DNA of 64,000 nucleotides, taken from the NCBI GenBank assembly GCA_032821775.1, contig JAVLRN010000011.1:1674001-1738000 (forward strand), given 5' to 3'. Under the pieces are notes generated by a model that was not told where the DNA came from, ran no database searches, and saw only the letters and a list, made by a program, of their open reading frames with translations. The position numbers and the translations under genes are program-made. How positions within the stretch are numbered: the first letter of the stretch is position 1; each line of letters starts with the position of its first letter. Positions 22,501 through 34,352 of the stretch are shown here, one piece after another. Source of the DNA: Sanguinoderma infundibulare (Eukaryota > Basidiomycota > Agaricomycetes > Polyporales > Polyporaceae).

Positions 22501-25165
22501 TCATCTCCCTTCTTGCGCATCGGAGAAATTGATTCTGGAACGAGTAGGAGAGGACCGGGGCCTGGGCGACGGCAGGAGGAGCCATGATGCACCCTGCCTG
22601 CATGGCACACGCGTAGTCAGTATTATGACGCGACCGAAACATCGCCGCAAAAACAGAAGGCAGGCGCGGAAGGCGACAAACCCTATAGCCTATAGCCAAT
22701 GCGCGCGCACGTCGAAAACGTTGGTGGAACGCGCCAGTCGCCAGGGAGGAAGGCGTCGTAGGCTCCGTGCGCAGGGGCCCGCCCATCCATAAACCACCAG
22801 CCGTGGCGGGGCGAAGGACCGGGACCGGGCAGGCCTTCCGGACGTTGCCAACACGATTGGCAGGCGCACATGCCGGATGCGGATGATCGTCCTACTGATT
22901 CAGCCCTCTCCGTCGTCTACAGCCCGTCCGCGTTTCGAGCCTGCGTTGGGGCGTGCAGCGTGGCCGACGCGTGCGCCCGCGCGGGTCGCAGGACGATCCC
23001 TGCCAACCCGCCTTCTGACTCGGATTTCCGCGTCGTCCGCCCGCGCAACGCGCAGATGACCAGCTCGTCCGCCCGCATCCCTCGCAGCATGCGGTCCAGT
23101 CCCCGCCCATCCGAATTTATGGCGTCGTGCATTCCGCGTCCGCAGCCTTGCACTTTCTCGGCATCCCTCCGCAGATGAGATGGAGACCAGCGTGAGTGCG
23201 CGCACGTCAAGACCGTGTCGTCAACGTCGGACGCAGACTACATCGGGGGATTGCAAAATAGCCTCCGGGGTGCGAGGTGCGAGGACCCTCGCGATGCTTA
23301 GACAACCCAGGTCACCGTTGTACCGCGCTGAGCCAATCCCGTCCTTACCCTCCCAGTTACGGTCGTCAGAGGACGGGAAGTTCACGTAAATGGCTTGTAA
23401 AGCCACCGTCGCGCGACGCGTACCCGTGGCCCATGACGCAGAGGAGAGCGGCTTTGATGCGGGATGCAGAGAATAGATAGGAGAGCGATAGGATGGCGCG
23501 CCGCTGTCCCGACCCGCGCGCAGGGCGCGACGTCGCCCACGTGAAGACCCTCAACGTGTCGCGAGCGATGGAGGCGCAGCGTGACTGTACATGTCGAGGG
23601 TCGCGGCGACGATATCGATGCAGGGCAGAAATCGGTGCTCGTCGCGAGTCATAATGCATAATACACAGTATGCAGGGTTAGTGCGACGTCAATCTGCCGA
23701 GAACGGACCGGAGGCGAATGCATGCCTGGGAACGAGGACAGCTGCAAAATTTGCCGCAGCGTCAGGCTCCTCTGTGGCTCATGCATCCAGCCGCGGTCGG
23801 AGGTCGCAGTCGGAGGTCGAGGACGATACGAACGAGCGTCGAACCCGAAAGCGTGCACGGTCTTGCGCCATCCCGGGCCATGAGGTCGTCCGTGCTCGAT
23901 AAGGCGTTATGGACGAGGCACCCGGGCGAGCCAGATTCCAATGGCCTGCATTATGACACGGCTTCTTGAAGAATGGGCGGGGGGCGTAGCAGCTCGAGAA
24001 GCTTCAGAACCGATACGCGTCGGGTCCTTCGAGGCACGTCATGGAGATAAGCAAGCCAGATTGGAAGGTCCTGAGCCCGATAGCAATGGGAATGCGCGGT
24101 CGAGAACGTAAACGGTGCGAAAGTCGAACGAGATGCGTTTCGGGGGTGCTTGACGCGTTTATTGTATCAGCGTGACTGTGCACTGTTGTGCGGTCCATCA
24201 ATAAGCCGGGCCCGGAACACAGCGAACAAAGGTGCGCTCACCTGGGTTAGATGCCTTGTTAATTCTGGGGATGACGGACAGAGGGGCGCGACCGTCAACA
24301 TGTCAACGGAGGCTTGCCATGGCCGCAGGAGTTAGGACAAGGAAGGTGACCGAGTCGGTCGCCATTAGCACAACGGTCTAGGCCAAGAGTTCGACGGGGA
24401 CGTCGCAAGTGGCGAAGCGGCCGAATGATGTGGGCCATACTTACATGGGCCAAGGCGCGGATGGGACAGGCTAAGAGCAAATTCATTTTAGTGTAGGGTC
24501 GCAGCGGAGAAATATGGACAGGGTGATCCCGGAGTGGACCTCCTAAGCAGTGAGATTGACTTGGAGAGTGGAGAGCTGCGGCTCAAGCTGCGCCAGTAAC
24601 TGTCGCCAGAGTGGCATAATAATGCTCCTTAGTGGTACGGGCGGAAGGATCCGTGTTGGGCTAAACCTGTGCATATTGCAGCCCTCGAAGGCGAAAATGC
24701 AATACTTGAGTCGTAGAGTTAGAGTTCAAGCCGTAGTGTGAGATAGGACTCAGAAGACAGGAGTCATACTTGATAATGTAGTCAGCACTATGGGCGGGCA
24801 TCCCGGAATGTACTGTTCATGCGAGGTACTGACACAGGGTGGGATGATTAGAAACCCAACGGCACCAGCCATATGCGAAGTGTATATGCGAGGACTCGAT
24901 AGATGACAGAGAGAGAGATAGAGATAACGAGAGTGATAGACCATGCGATGGAGAGAGGAAGTATGCAGAGAGCGGAAAGGATATCGATGCCATGTGGGGG
25001 AATAAGAGTAGAGTCGAGAAGGGGAACGTCTAGTGATGCAAAGCAAAGTCGAGTGCGTACGGATAGCTTTTTGGCCGGGAAGATAACGTCGAGCAGCGAA
25101 GGAGGTACTGCAAAGTCCCGAGACAGAGAGAAGAGAAACAAGTCTATGAATGAAGGGGGTGTCGC
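19599..25165. other. Gene-poor stretch, part 1
   Basis: Many short frames exist on both strands because the DNA is GC-rich, but none has motif content, a signal peptide or coherent splicing. Short tandem repeats occur. From about 24.88 kb the + strand becomes strongly purine-rich. No transposase, reverse transcriptase or integrase motif was found. Confidence 0.45.
21151..21172 (+). repeat. Short tandem repeat, ACGACGC unit
   Basis: Three successive copies of a 7-nt unit (ACGACGC) lie within the gene-poor stretch. Confidence 0.75.
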
Positions 25166-25678
25166 TCAGACTTGGATTTTTGATTTCGCCTGGAGGCGAG
25201 GGGTGAGCTGGTTGAAGAGGTGGACGGGAACGAGGTATACTTACGGGCTTGCGCATCATGAGCGGTGGTGAGTTGGAAGAGGGTGCGTACTGCACAGGCT
25301 GGGCCTGGAGAAGGACGGGTCGATGAGACTCGAGGGGTCACGCTCGGACGACTCAGAAGTTACGCACATGATGGGGAACATATACGGGAGGAAGGTTGGT
25401 ATTGGCAGAGGACTTGGACAGGGCTTTTTGCAACTGGTGTGCAATACAAATTTACTACGGGGACGCGAGAGAGAGTTGAGAAGGACGGTTACCTTTGCTT
25501 GGCTCTCTGCGTTTCGCTGAGCCAACATGGAGGGGTGGAGGGCGAGGCCGTCGATGCTCTTCGCCTGGGGTAGTGAGGAGAGGGAGCAGGCGAGGCTCGG
25601 GAGGGCAACGAGCTGAGATGGAGGGATGGATTTGGTCGAGGATGCCGAAGAGTTGGACTTCTGGGATTGGGACGGCAT
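25166..25678 (-). CDS. Small hypothetical protein, 89 aa
   Basis: Three minus-strand exons close in phase: 25678-25493, 25304-25245 and 25189-25166, with GTAACC/CAG and GTAAGT/CAG borders. The ATG sits in CCACCATGCC, a good start context. The product opens MPSQSQKSNSSASSTKSIPP, has a more ordered centre (SIDGLALHPSMLAQRNAESQ), then VQYAPSSNSPPLMMRKPAKS and KIQV. The small size, Ser/Pro-rich start and basic end are all that can be said about it. It lies alone inside the gene-poor interval, and its sense strand is pyrimidine-rich like the 5' side of many fungal genes. The family is unknown to me. Confidence 0.45.
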
Positions 25679-28600
25679 GGTGGTGGATGTGGGTGCGCGT
25701 GACGGGAGACCGGCGAGTGGGGCCGAAGAAGGCGGAAGTTGACAGGGTAGCAAGAGCAGTGTGCCGTGGGCGAGAGCAGGCGAAAGACGACCTGAGTCGG
25801 AGGAGATGACGGCAGGGACTGAGAGGAGGCGAGCGGGCACTGGACGCAAGCGAGGATGAGAGGGCGAGTATGGGGGCCCAGAGGGCAACTTTATATGCGC
25901 GACGGTCCAGGCTCGCCAGAGAGCGATGGCCTATTTCGGCTGCATCTCACGAACCCGATTGCAATTGGCACATCTCGTTCTCCCGCCCGATCTCCCTCGC
26001 TTGCGCCTCTTTCCCACCCTCCCGCCAGTCCATTTTCGCCCGGGCGGAGTGGATCGGAGTTTCACTGGCCGCGCACCTCCCGCATCCGGCAGCGCCACAG
26101 CGGCCCTCTGCAGGCAAGACGCAGCGAGAGCTTGGAAGAGTCGGAAAACAGTCCATGCTCCACACGCCCTGGACGATCCTCCTCAGTCTCATTCTCAACT
26201 CGTCATCCGCCACCCATCCGCACACAACATCGCCCCAGCCGCCCACACACCCTCAGACCTGTTCCGTAGGCCATTCGAGCCTCTGCCTCGCGGACGCTGT
26301 ATGTCCAGGTCCAGTCGGTGCACAGCTCCTCGAGCCGGCACGACATCGTGGGCCGACTGGGGTCTTCACCTGACATGGCTGTTAATCGGACGGCTTCCTA
26401 CCATCTATCAGCCCTCCCGCATCGTGGCTGACCATACCCCTTCCGGCCCAGTGTTCGTAACCCTGGGCACGACATCCTAGCTCATCCTCATCCTCCTTCT
26501 CAAGATCATAAGGCCACACGGCGCTCCGCCCGCAATGCACTCACCACCATCTTGCCCACCCTCCCCCCAATCCACGTTCATGGGAACCGGGCAGCGTCAC
26601 TGATCCATTCCCGCGCCCTCTCCAGCCATACATGCAACCCGCTATTACCCATCCGCGTCTCCCGTCTGCCCAACATCCTCCGGTGTCTCATTAATTCCGC
26701 TCTTCCCGTCCTCCCCACTTGGCATCTCCCCATCTCTCTTCGTCCTCAGCCTACATCAGCCGATCTTCCCACTCGACATTCAGACACCGACACAATCCAC
26801 TTAGACTTGGGGTTCGTTCTGCCCCAGGCCAGGCTCTGCCAGCCGTGTCCAAGCCCGTCAGACGAAGAGACCCCCTCCTGCCCTTTGCGTAGTCGCCGTC
26901 GCTATACAAGTCCCCATCCCCATTCCTGGCCACGCGATTCCATCTAATCTTACACATCATACCTTCAGAACGTCTTCTCGTGCGAGCGATCCCACACAGA
27001 AGCAGCCCATGTGGGCTTCCACCATCGTCAACTTTATTCAACGTCAATGTTGTGCGCATCCATCCACTGGCCGTCGCATCCTCTGCCCACCGCTTCCGCT
27101 CTGCTCCAGTGCGCGTTACGCGCCTCGTTTCTCCAAGTCCGCTCCACCCTCGATGCTCGCCCCCCCTCGGTGCTCTTCTTCCCATTCCTCCCATTGGATC
27201 TCCCCACCGGGCACGCGACATCCCACCAAGAGGCCCAGACTCCCCCTGCGCCATTCTGCCCGCCCGCGCGGCGTCCAATCGTCCTCCCGAGCTCACGTTC
27301 ATTTCCCGACAGCGAACGCGAGATCTGCGCACTAGTCTGCGCGCTGCCTGGGACGCGAACCGCGGGCCTCGATCGAACGACCTTCTTGGCCTCTGGCGTC
27401 ATCGAAGAACACGATTTGAACACCGAATCCGTCCATTCCATTCCTCGCACGCACTCGCGCCGCGGGTGCCTAAAACGCCCATCATCCCGCAGCGCATCAC
27501 CTCCAATATATTTCCCTCTGATGGGCGAGCCACGTTGGTTTAGGTTGCACCCCGGTCCCGTGCGCACGTTGCCGTCGACCTGCCCGTCCGTTTCCGTCAG
27601 CGCCACGACCCTTGGCAGCGAATCCCTCCCACTGGCCACTCGCGCACCATGTCAAAGCAGCTGTATGGCCGACACAGGGCCGACATTGCATGCCCCCTCG
27701 GATACCCCCTCGGAAATGGCACTTGCCCTCTTCGCAGAAGAAACGGGGCCCGCGCCCCAGGTTCTTCGCGCGCACACACGCCGCACGGCCCACGACGCGC
27801 TGCACAGTGCACGCTCATGGCCCGCTCGCCATTGGCCGCGTCCCCAACGGTGTCTCTCTGTCTCCAGGGCAGGAAATTGGATTCGTGTTTTCCCTCACTG
27901 CGCCTCCAGAAGTATTTCCGGACCCCCCCAGACGCGTCCACCCCATTTCACGCCCGCTCGCGCCCTCGCACAATTCGTTACCTAACCCGGCCGTCTGCTG
28001 ACCGGCTGCGTCGTCGCGCCTGTACGGCATCCGAATCCGAAGCGTGGCGTGACTGTCGCCCGCCCGCATTCGCATGATACAGTACAGCTTCCGAAGCACG
28101 AAGCACGAAGCACGAGAGTCGCGATGGGAGCACTCTTGCGACGCTGCGGACATTGGACGATTTCGCCCGTCTTCTCCCTGAGTATTCGCGATAGCCCGGC
28201 GAGCTTATTGCGGCTGCATCCGATGCACGAGCCTTCGTTATCAAGCTTCAGGCTCAGGCTCGATGGAACACATATGAATCGTGGAGTGGACAGGGCGCCG
28301 GCGTGCCCAGTGCTGCTTGCGCGGCGCGACGACGCATTCAGCGACCGTTCACGTCAGCGCGATCCCCGACGGCGCACTTATAGTCAGCAGGGGCCACATA
28401 CGACTCCAAGGTGCTGCATGCATTAGTGCATACAGCCTGTCAATGTCATCCGCCGCGTTCAGATGACCGACGACTTTGCAACAAGTCGCCGGCGGCTCGA
28501 TTTCGCTGCGTGCCGCCGTTTAACTTCTCGGGGGATCTCGGCTCAAGTCCGTGCATCCCAAAACCGCTGCTCAGTTCCTGGCTCCGCGCCATCATGTCCT

Positions 28601-29611
28601 TCACAGCGTTCCCGCGGTGTGGCTTGCCTTGACGCCCTTGGGGTTGACGCTAGCCACAGGATGCCTCCGAATCGAGTCTAGCCACAGGTGCTCGGTCACG
28701 ATGCTGAGGCGACTGCAAGCGCGACTGTGGCCGAGATCGCGAGACGCAATCGCGAGGCTGATCACAGGTCGATGATGACCGAGATTCCTTTCCCTTGCAG
28801 GACGATCGCGAGATGCGAGATATATGCACGTACGTATCCGGCTCAGGGCTGGCATTGGCGCGACAATTTCCGCGCAGACTGCCGCAAATCGCACTGCTGC
28901 TGCGCGCTATCAGTGTACTCATACACCGTTCTACACACACGGGCATGCACGGGCGTGCACAAACTTCACGAAGGTTCGCGGACCCAAATCGTCGATGTGC
29001 GTCTGAAACGGGCAAGCACTCACTTTAGCGTATATATATAACAGCCCACGTCGCGATGCGCGCGCATGCAGCCGAGCAGCCTATGGGAGCAGGCGTACCA
29101 CCCGCGGAAATACACAATCGCCCAGCGCATCTCATCGCGCGCGCGCCCGTTGCTAGCTTGAGAACGATTCGCCGGCCGCCGCGGCCAATGAAGGGCCTGG
29201 GGACCGAGCAACACTCTGTTGATGCGCCGACACGGGGCGACGCCAGGGGAACCACTCGGAACGCAAGAGCGACGCCCTCACGTTCGGGCCAGGCTATCCT
29301 TTCCGGTAACCCAGCGTCCTGCCTGCGGCGTATGCCGGCCTCCCACGATTCCAATTATTCCGCGAACCAGGTGCGAACTTGCAGAGGGGGGTGTGAGAAT
29401 GCGGCGTGCGCGAAGGAGGCGGACGTGCGCGCGCAGACGGTGGCCACTGTCCAGTAACCGCCAATACGCCAACACGTTGGGTGTGGTTCGACCCTCTCCC
29501 CATGCGCGTGTTGATGCCAGAAGCGTGTGGCTCGGGGCCTGTGCTGGGGCCGAGAGAACATAAGCCACGGCTGGGCTGAACTCAATGGGACCTCCTGACT
29601 CGCGATCGCGC
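25679..29611. other. Gene-poor stretch, part 2
   Basis: The + strand is markedly pyrimidine-rich from about 25.95 to 27.3 kb. A 324-codon frame (27011-27985, +) and others lack motifs and look like composition artefacts. A TATATATATA tract sits near 29031-29040. Nothing is firmly coding. Confidence 0.4.
28092..28115 (+). repeat. Short tandem repeat, GAAGCAC unit
   Basis: Three adjacent GAAGCAC units lie in non-coding sequence. Confidence 0.75.
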
Positions 29612-29983
29612 TCACGAGCCCACGAACTCTCGCATAGGCTGCGACCAGAGCTTCATCTCGCTCTGCGGGGACGTCATGGAGCGTCGCACTGGCTCGCACA
29701 CAGCGCGGTGATACTGGGGCGACTGGGAGCCTGGATTTGCTGCGATGGTGCACCGTGAGTGTGTTCCGCGAGAGGTCCGGTGGCTTTGACAATGGCTTTG
29801 ACGATTCGGGCAGATATGATGCCCAGCTCGCGCGCTCCGGGGTCGGGGTTGGCGGAGGGGATGTCGAATGTTTTTGATACAGTGGTGATGAAACATGCGT
29901 ACAAATTGTCGCCTTGCAAATGACATGTCTCATGGGCTGTGTCTCGGACTCACGTCGTCAATCTCCCCGCTCCCCGAAGCCAT
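29612..29983 (-). CDS. Candidate small gene (tentative)
   Basis: A minus-strand stretch reads DNLYACFITTVSKTFDIPSA followed by NPDPGARELGIISARIVKAI and VKATGPLAEH. A possible intron (donor GTGCAC, acceptor GCCAG) then joins to MTSPQSEMKLWSQPMREFVG with a TGA at 29612. An ATG at 29983 (MASGSGEIDD followed by GTGAGT) could be exon 1, but I could not find an acceptor that keeps the frame at sensible intron length. It may be a real protein of about 90-100 aa with an unresolved 5' end, or a fragment. Confidence 0.33.
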
Positions 29984-30091
29984 CTACATCTAACACCGAT
30001 GCCGACGGTCTCTGCGGTCGTTAAGCGGGATAGGCCAGGTAATCGCCGACAGAGACCGCACTGCGTCTATGCCTGACCGGCGAGAAGTCTA

Positions 30092-33000
30092 TCACTCCAC
30101 GGCTTGGACGCCATCGTACGCGGGCAATCTTCTGCAGGCCTCCGGCCAGTCGATCGTGCCGTTCACGAGTTCGATGACAGTGTCGATGACCTCCTCGATG
30201 GGGCCGATGAGCTGCCCGGTCGTATCGCGTTCCCTGCATCACAAAAACAACAAAAGCCAATCAGCGACTAAATGTCGGGCGACAAGATAGCGAGCCTCAG
30301 TCCGCCGGCTGACGCCACAGCGTGACCGTGCTAAGTGCGCAGTTCCGCGGAGAAATTGTGGGAGCAAGGACGGCTCGTCTCGTCGAGCACGACACACTCA
30401 CCGCAGGGTCATCGTACGGTTTTGGACGGCTAGGGCGGAGATGAGGGGAGTCATGAATTAGCACTCGACGGGGACAGGTGATGCAGGCGGTAATGGGACG
30501 AGGGACATACAGGCAAAGTCGAGAGTGAGGCCATAGGGAGTCCCGAGCTCGTCGTTGCGCGCGTAGCGCTTGCCGATGGACGTATTTGAGTCGTCAACGC
30601 GGGAAAAGACACCAGCCTTGCGTAATTTCGTCGCTGGGAAGAGGAAGGCCAGTTAGCGGAAGGCGCCAGAACGATGCGCCGCGCGGAGCGTGGACGGGCC
30701 AGGTGACCCCGCCGAGCAAGCACTCACAGACTTCCCGAACGAGGGGGTCAAATTCTGTCTTCGCGCTCAGAGGCACGATCAGAACCTTGGTGGGGGAGAC
30801 GACGGCTGGCAGGGACAGAACCTGGGAAACGGCGCGAGAAAGAACAATCGGGGTCAGCACGTCGCTGCCATGTGCACACGAGAGCAGCGAATGGAAAGCG
30901 CACCCCGCGTTCGACGTCCTGTTCTCGACTCCAGAAGCTGTGCTCGAGCAGGACGTAGAGGATGCGGCCGAGACCGAATGAGGGCTCAATGACGTTCGGC
31001 GTAAACTCGCGGACTGAATGCGGAAGAGTCAGATGATGCTGCATCTCCACGACAAGTGTGTGCACGACTGACTTGATTGCTTGAACGTCCTCTTCTCGAT
31101 GGTCAGAAGGTCTGGCGTGAGTTGGAATTCCTTGCCGTCGGACGAGGTTATGGTAGTCGACCTGCAGGAACGGGACGAGGTCGTGTGAACAGGGGCAAGA
31201 ATAGTGGCTAGCGCATTGGATGCGAAACAATCACTCACCCCTGCGCGAGCTCACCCTGAAGCTTCGTCAGCAACGCGTCGTCCATGCCCAAGACGATGGT
31301 CTGGATGACCGCAGAGTCCTTCCCAAACGTCTTGCCAAAGCTCTTCTTGTTGAACTCGGCGACCAATTTCTCCGTGACGATTGGCTCCTTGAGCGCCTGG
31401 CGCACGACGAGCGGGTGGCCAGTCTTCGCCGTGTGCACAGAGAGGTCATAAGCCGCCCGGTCCGCGCACCCCACACATTCCGTCCACCCGTACGAGTTCT
31501 GGATCTCGGCGTCCCAGCAGTCGGTCGCATAGTGCGCCATCTCGTTCGCCATGTGCTGGCGGAAGCGGAGTCGCGTGGGGTTAATGCCGATCTTGATCAG
31601 GAACTGGTGGATGCGCGCCAGGAAGTACCCCAAAGTTTCGTTCGCGACGACGCCCTGGTCGACCGCGTCCCCGATCTTCATCCGCGTGAGTTTGGTGCTG
31701 CCGGCGGCCTGCGTGTGGCGGTCGAGGAGGTCCAGCTCGACCTCACGCACGTCAGCGAACCGCTCGTGCTTCTTGTCCTCAGGGTCCACGTAGTGTTCGA
31801 TCTCGGCCATCGTGAACTCGCGGACGCGGAGAAGCCCCGCACGAGGCGAGATTTCATTTCGGAACGAGCGACCGATTTGGGCGGAAGCGAACGGAATGCG
31901 GCCGTTGTTGAATTCGAGCAAGCGGGAGAAGTTGAGGAAGTGACCCTGGGCGGTTTCGGGGCGGAGGAAGCCAGGGTGCTGGCCAGTGGGGCCAATGCTG
32001 CTGGCAAACATCAGATTGAATTGCTGGGGCCCGGAGACCTCGTTGCCCGTGTCGGGGTTCGTGATGTTGTGTTTTCTAGAGAGCTCTCCGAGCTCAGGGC
32101 CGGAGTAGTTGTCCAGCTGTCACGGAACGGAACGAGTGTGAGAACTCCGATGGCCCATCCCGCTGATCCGAGAGCGGGATCCGAGACTGACCTGCGCGAG
32201 AATCGTCTCATATTCCACAACCTGCTCGTCTGATAGCTTGACAGCGACAGCCTTCGTTTTGTCCTTCTTTTTCTTCTTCTTCTCGTCCTCCTTGACAGGC
32301 GCCGCGGCGAGGCCGCGGGCCTCCTTATCACCAGCCAATCGCGCCTCCAGAACGTTCTTGACGAGGTGATCCGCGCGGAGGACCTCACCCGTCTTGAGGT
32401 CCTTGACCATCCAGTCCGCGAACCGAGCGACGTGACCAGACGTCTCAAATACCGGGGCCGGGGTCATGACGGTCGTGTCCACCTCGAGCATGTGCTCCTC
32501 GACGATGAAATGCTTCCGCCATTCCGCGATGATGTTGCTCTGGAGCGAGGACCCCGGTGGACCGTAGTCATACAGTCCAGCGACACCTGTCCCGAAGTTT
32601 GGATGAGTAAATTGGACATACTAGCATTGTCAAACGTCGGATAGAGTACAAGCACGAGTAACACGTGTTGGGGCATGAAATTCTGAAAGAAACGGGGTGT
32701 GCATTGAATGCGATAGCACAGAAAAGGTCTCTATGGATGAGACAACGTGGAAGGCGATGAATATTGACAGAATTGGGGCCTTGAACCCCCTTCAGCACAG
32801 ACCGGGATTCTCAGAGGCACACCGATGACTCGCGTCTTCCGTGCTCGCAGCACCCACTCGAGCGACAACACCTTGGTTGACGGCGTGGGTCTCCAACGAC
32901 ATCGCGATTTCTACAGCCAGACATCAGACCAACACCCACCAACGCGTCCACGCGTACCTCACGACAGGTACAGGTCGAGGGCAGGCCCGCCTCTGACCTC

Positions 33001-33985
33001 GATCCGTACCCATCCCGGAAGGGAGTGCGGCCGTTCTGCAAAATGCTCGGTTGTCTCACGTCCGGAACACTCCTCGCAGAAGGCGGTAGACCAGACTGTG
33101 GAGGTCCTACGAACGGCGTAAATTTCACAAACTGGAACCTTGAGGCCCAAGCGGGGAAGGAATCGTGATGTTTGCGGACTTGGGTCTCAGACAGGATTTT
33201 ACGTCTGGAACGGAAGGTCCTGCCGACGTCCGCTGCGGCCCTGCGTTGCGACGGAGTTCGATTCGTTCTTGACGAATCGGAGGAGATCGGTGGAGGATGA
33301 GTACCAAGGGTCCAATACAGAGTGGAATATAAGGCAAACGCCGATGCCGAGGTTTGACTCGGTTAACTGTCCGCTTGACCCGCAGACCGCCGCCCTACGC
33401 GACATAACTCCGAAGCAAAGTCCGAGTTTGAAGGAGGCGTGACAAGCTCGGGTGAACCGACTCGTGCCATACAGTGTAAACGGAAAGGAGGGAGCGGAGC
33501 GGGATGACTGGTGTGGCAAGATTCGATGCAGCGGCCCTACCTGTTGCGCCCACCGCTTGACCAGCCCGGAATCGGCTGAACATATGTGCATCGGAGGAAG
33601 GGTGGAAGACAAGGGACGCACCAGCACCAAGTGACCCGTGTCCACAAGCAGCGATCTATTGTATCGGATCAGGCAGATGGGGATTGCCCCGCCGAGTATC
33701 ACTCCTCCACACGTGCAGCCAATCTCGGACGCAAAACAGAGGGAGAACGCGAGAGATGCGAGCAGATGTGAAGCACTCACCGCCGTAGATCTCGAAAGCG
33801 GGGGCGTAGAAGAATCTGCGATTGAGGAGTGCCTCAAATCGGGTCTTGTCGAACGCATGTGCGGTCTTGTTGACGGGGATGTTGGCCATGTCTAGGTGGG
33901 TGTCGAAGTGCTTGTGTCTCCAGCGGACAGAGGTATATGTACAAGGGCGGAGGAGGAGACGGGGAGAGAGAGACAGAAGGCGCAT
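30092..33985 (-). CDS. GRS1: Glycine--tRNA ligase, cytosolic and mitochondrial forms
   Basis: Eukaryotic-type class II GlyRS. Exon 1 (33985 or 33889 to 33781) reads [20 protein letters not shown]. After a 1,194-nt intron, exon 2 starts at 32586 ([40 protein letters not shown]). Catalytic motif 2 is [20 protein letters not shown] and motif 3 lies around [17 protein letters not shown]. The anticodon-binding domain follows ([35 protein letters not shown]) and ends in [15 protein letters not shown], with TGA at 30092. A Lys-rich insert ([20 protein letters not shown]) lies between catalytic segments. The cytosolic start is the ATG at 33889 (MANIPVNKT). An in-frame ATG at 33985 adds 32 residues rich in Arg, Leu and Ser with no acid until near its end, a typical mitochondrial presequence. 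The enzyme charges tRNA-Gly. Confidence 0.93.
32587..33780 (-). other. Oversized first intron of GRS1
   Basis: The donor GTGAGT follows EIYGG and the acceptor ACAG precedes VAGLYDYG. Because GlyRS proteins run directly from YGG to VAGLYDYG, no exon is missing between them. The 1,194 nt contrast with about 50-80 nt for the other introns. Frames inside show no recognisable domain on either strand. Confidence 0.75.
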
Positions 33986-34352
33986 CCACGGACCGGTGTC
34001 GCGAATGACTCCAGCAGAGGCTGATCAGGATAACGCGACGCGTGACCGTTTTTCTCGACACGCCGTGACCGTGACGGACGCGTACATAGTGGGCGTGACG
34101 CGCTGCGCTTGGGACTGCGACGGCTGAAACGCGCTGATGCGACCTGGTAACCTTGTTTTGTTTCTAATGGCGGCAGCTCCCATCAGCCGGCCCAGCTTGT
34201 CAACAAGATGATTGCCTGCGTCGGTGATGACTGGATAGTTCCTAATCCAGGGCCATTGCCGGGCTCCAAACTCCATCCAGGCCCAGGGTTGACTTATTCG
34301 AACGCAGCCCCGCTGCCCTAGTTTCCCTGGTCACCGCGAAATTTGCCGCACG
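33986..34352. promoter_or_regulatory. Divergent promoter region of GRS1 and bestrophin-family gene
   Basis: 367 bp lie between the upstream GRS1 ATG (-) and the first ATG of the next gene (+, 34353). There is no clear TATA box. If the upstream GRS1 start is used, alternative transcription starts here would select the mitochondrial or cytosolic form (inference). Confidence 0.35.

Noticed and set aside
20300..24300. Numerous overlapping frames of 60-160 codons on both strands
   Set aside because: No coherent family, start context or splicing. Treated as GC-rich background after looking for transposon enzymes and finding none.
24355..24420. A tRNA-like pair of motifs (TAGCACAACGG and GTTCGACGG)
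   Set aside because: The spacing between the A-box-like and B-box-like motifs is too short, the B box departs from GGTTCGANTCC, and I could not fold acceptor or T stems.
27011..27985. 324-codon open frame on +
   Set aside because: It lies in pyrimidine-rich DNA with overlapping frames on both strands. Residue content is Pro/Ser/Arg/His-rich without any motif, and there is no splice or start support.
33238..33262. B-box-like GTTCGATTC inside the GRS1 intron
   Set aside because: The flanking bases do not form a T stem and no A box lies at the right distance, so no tRNA is called.
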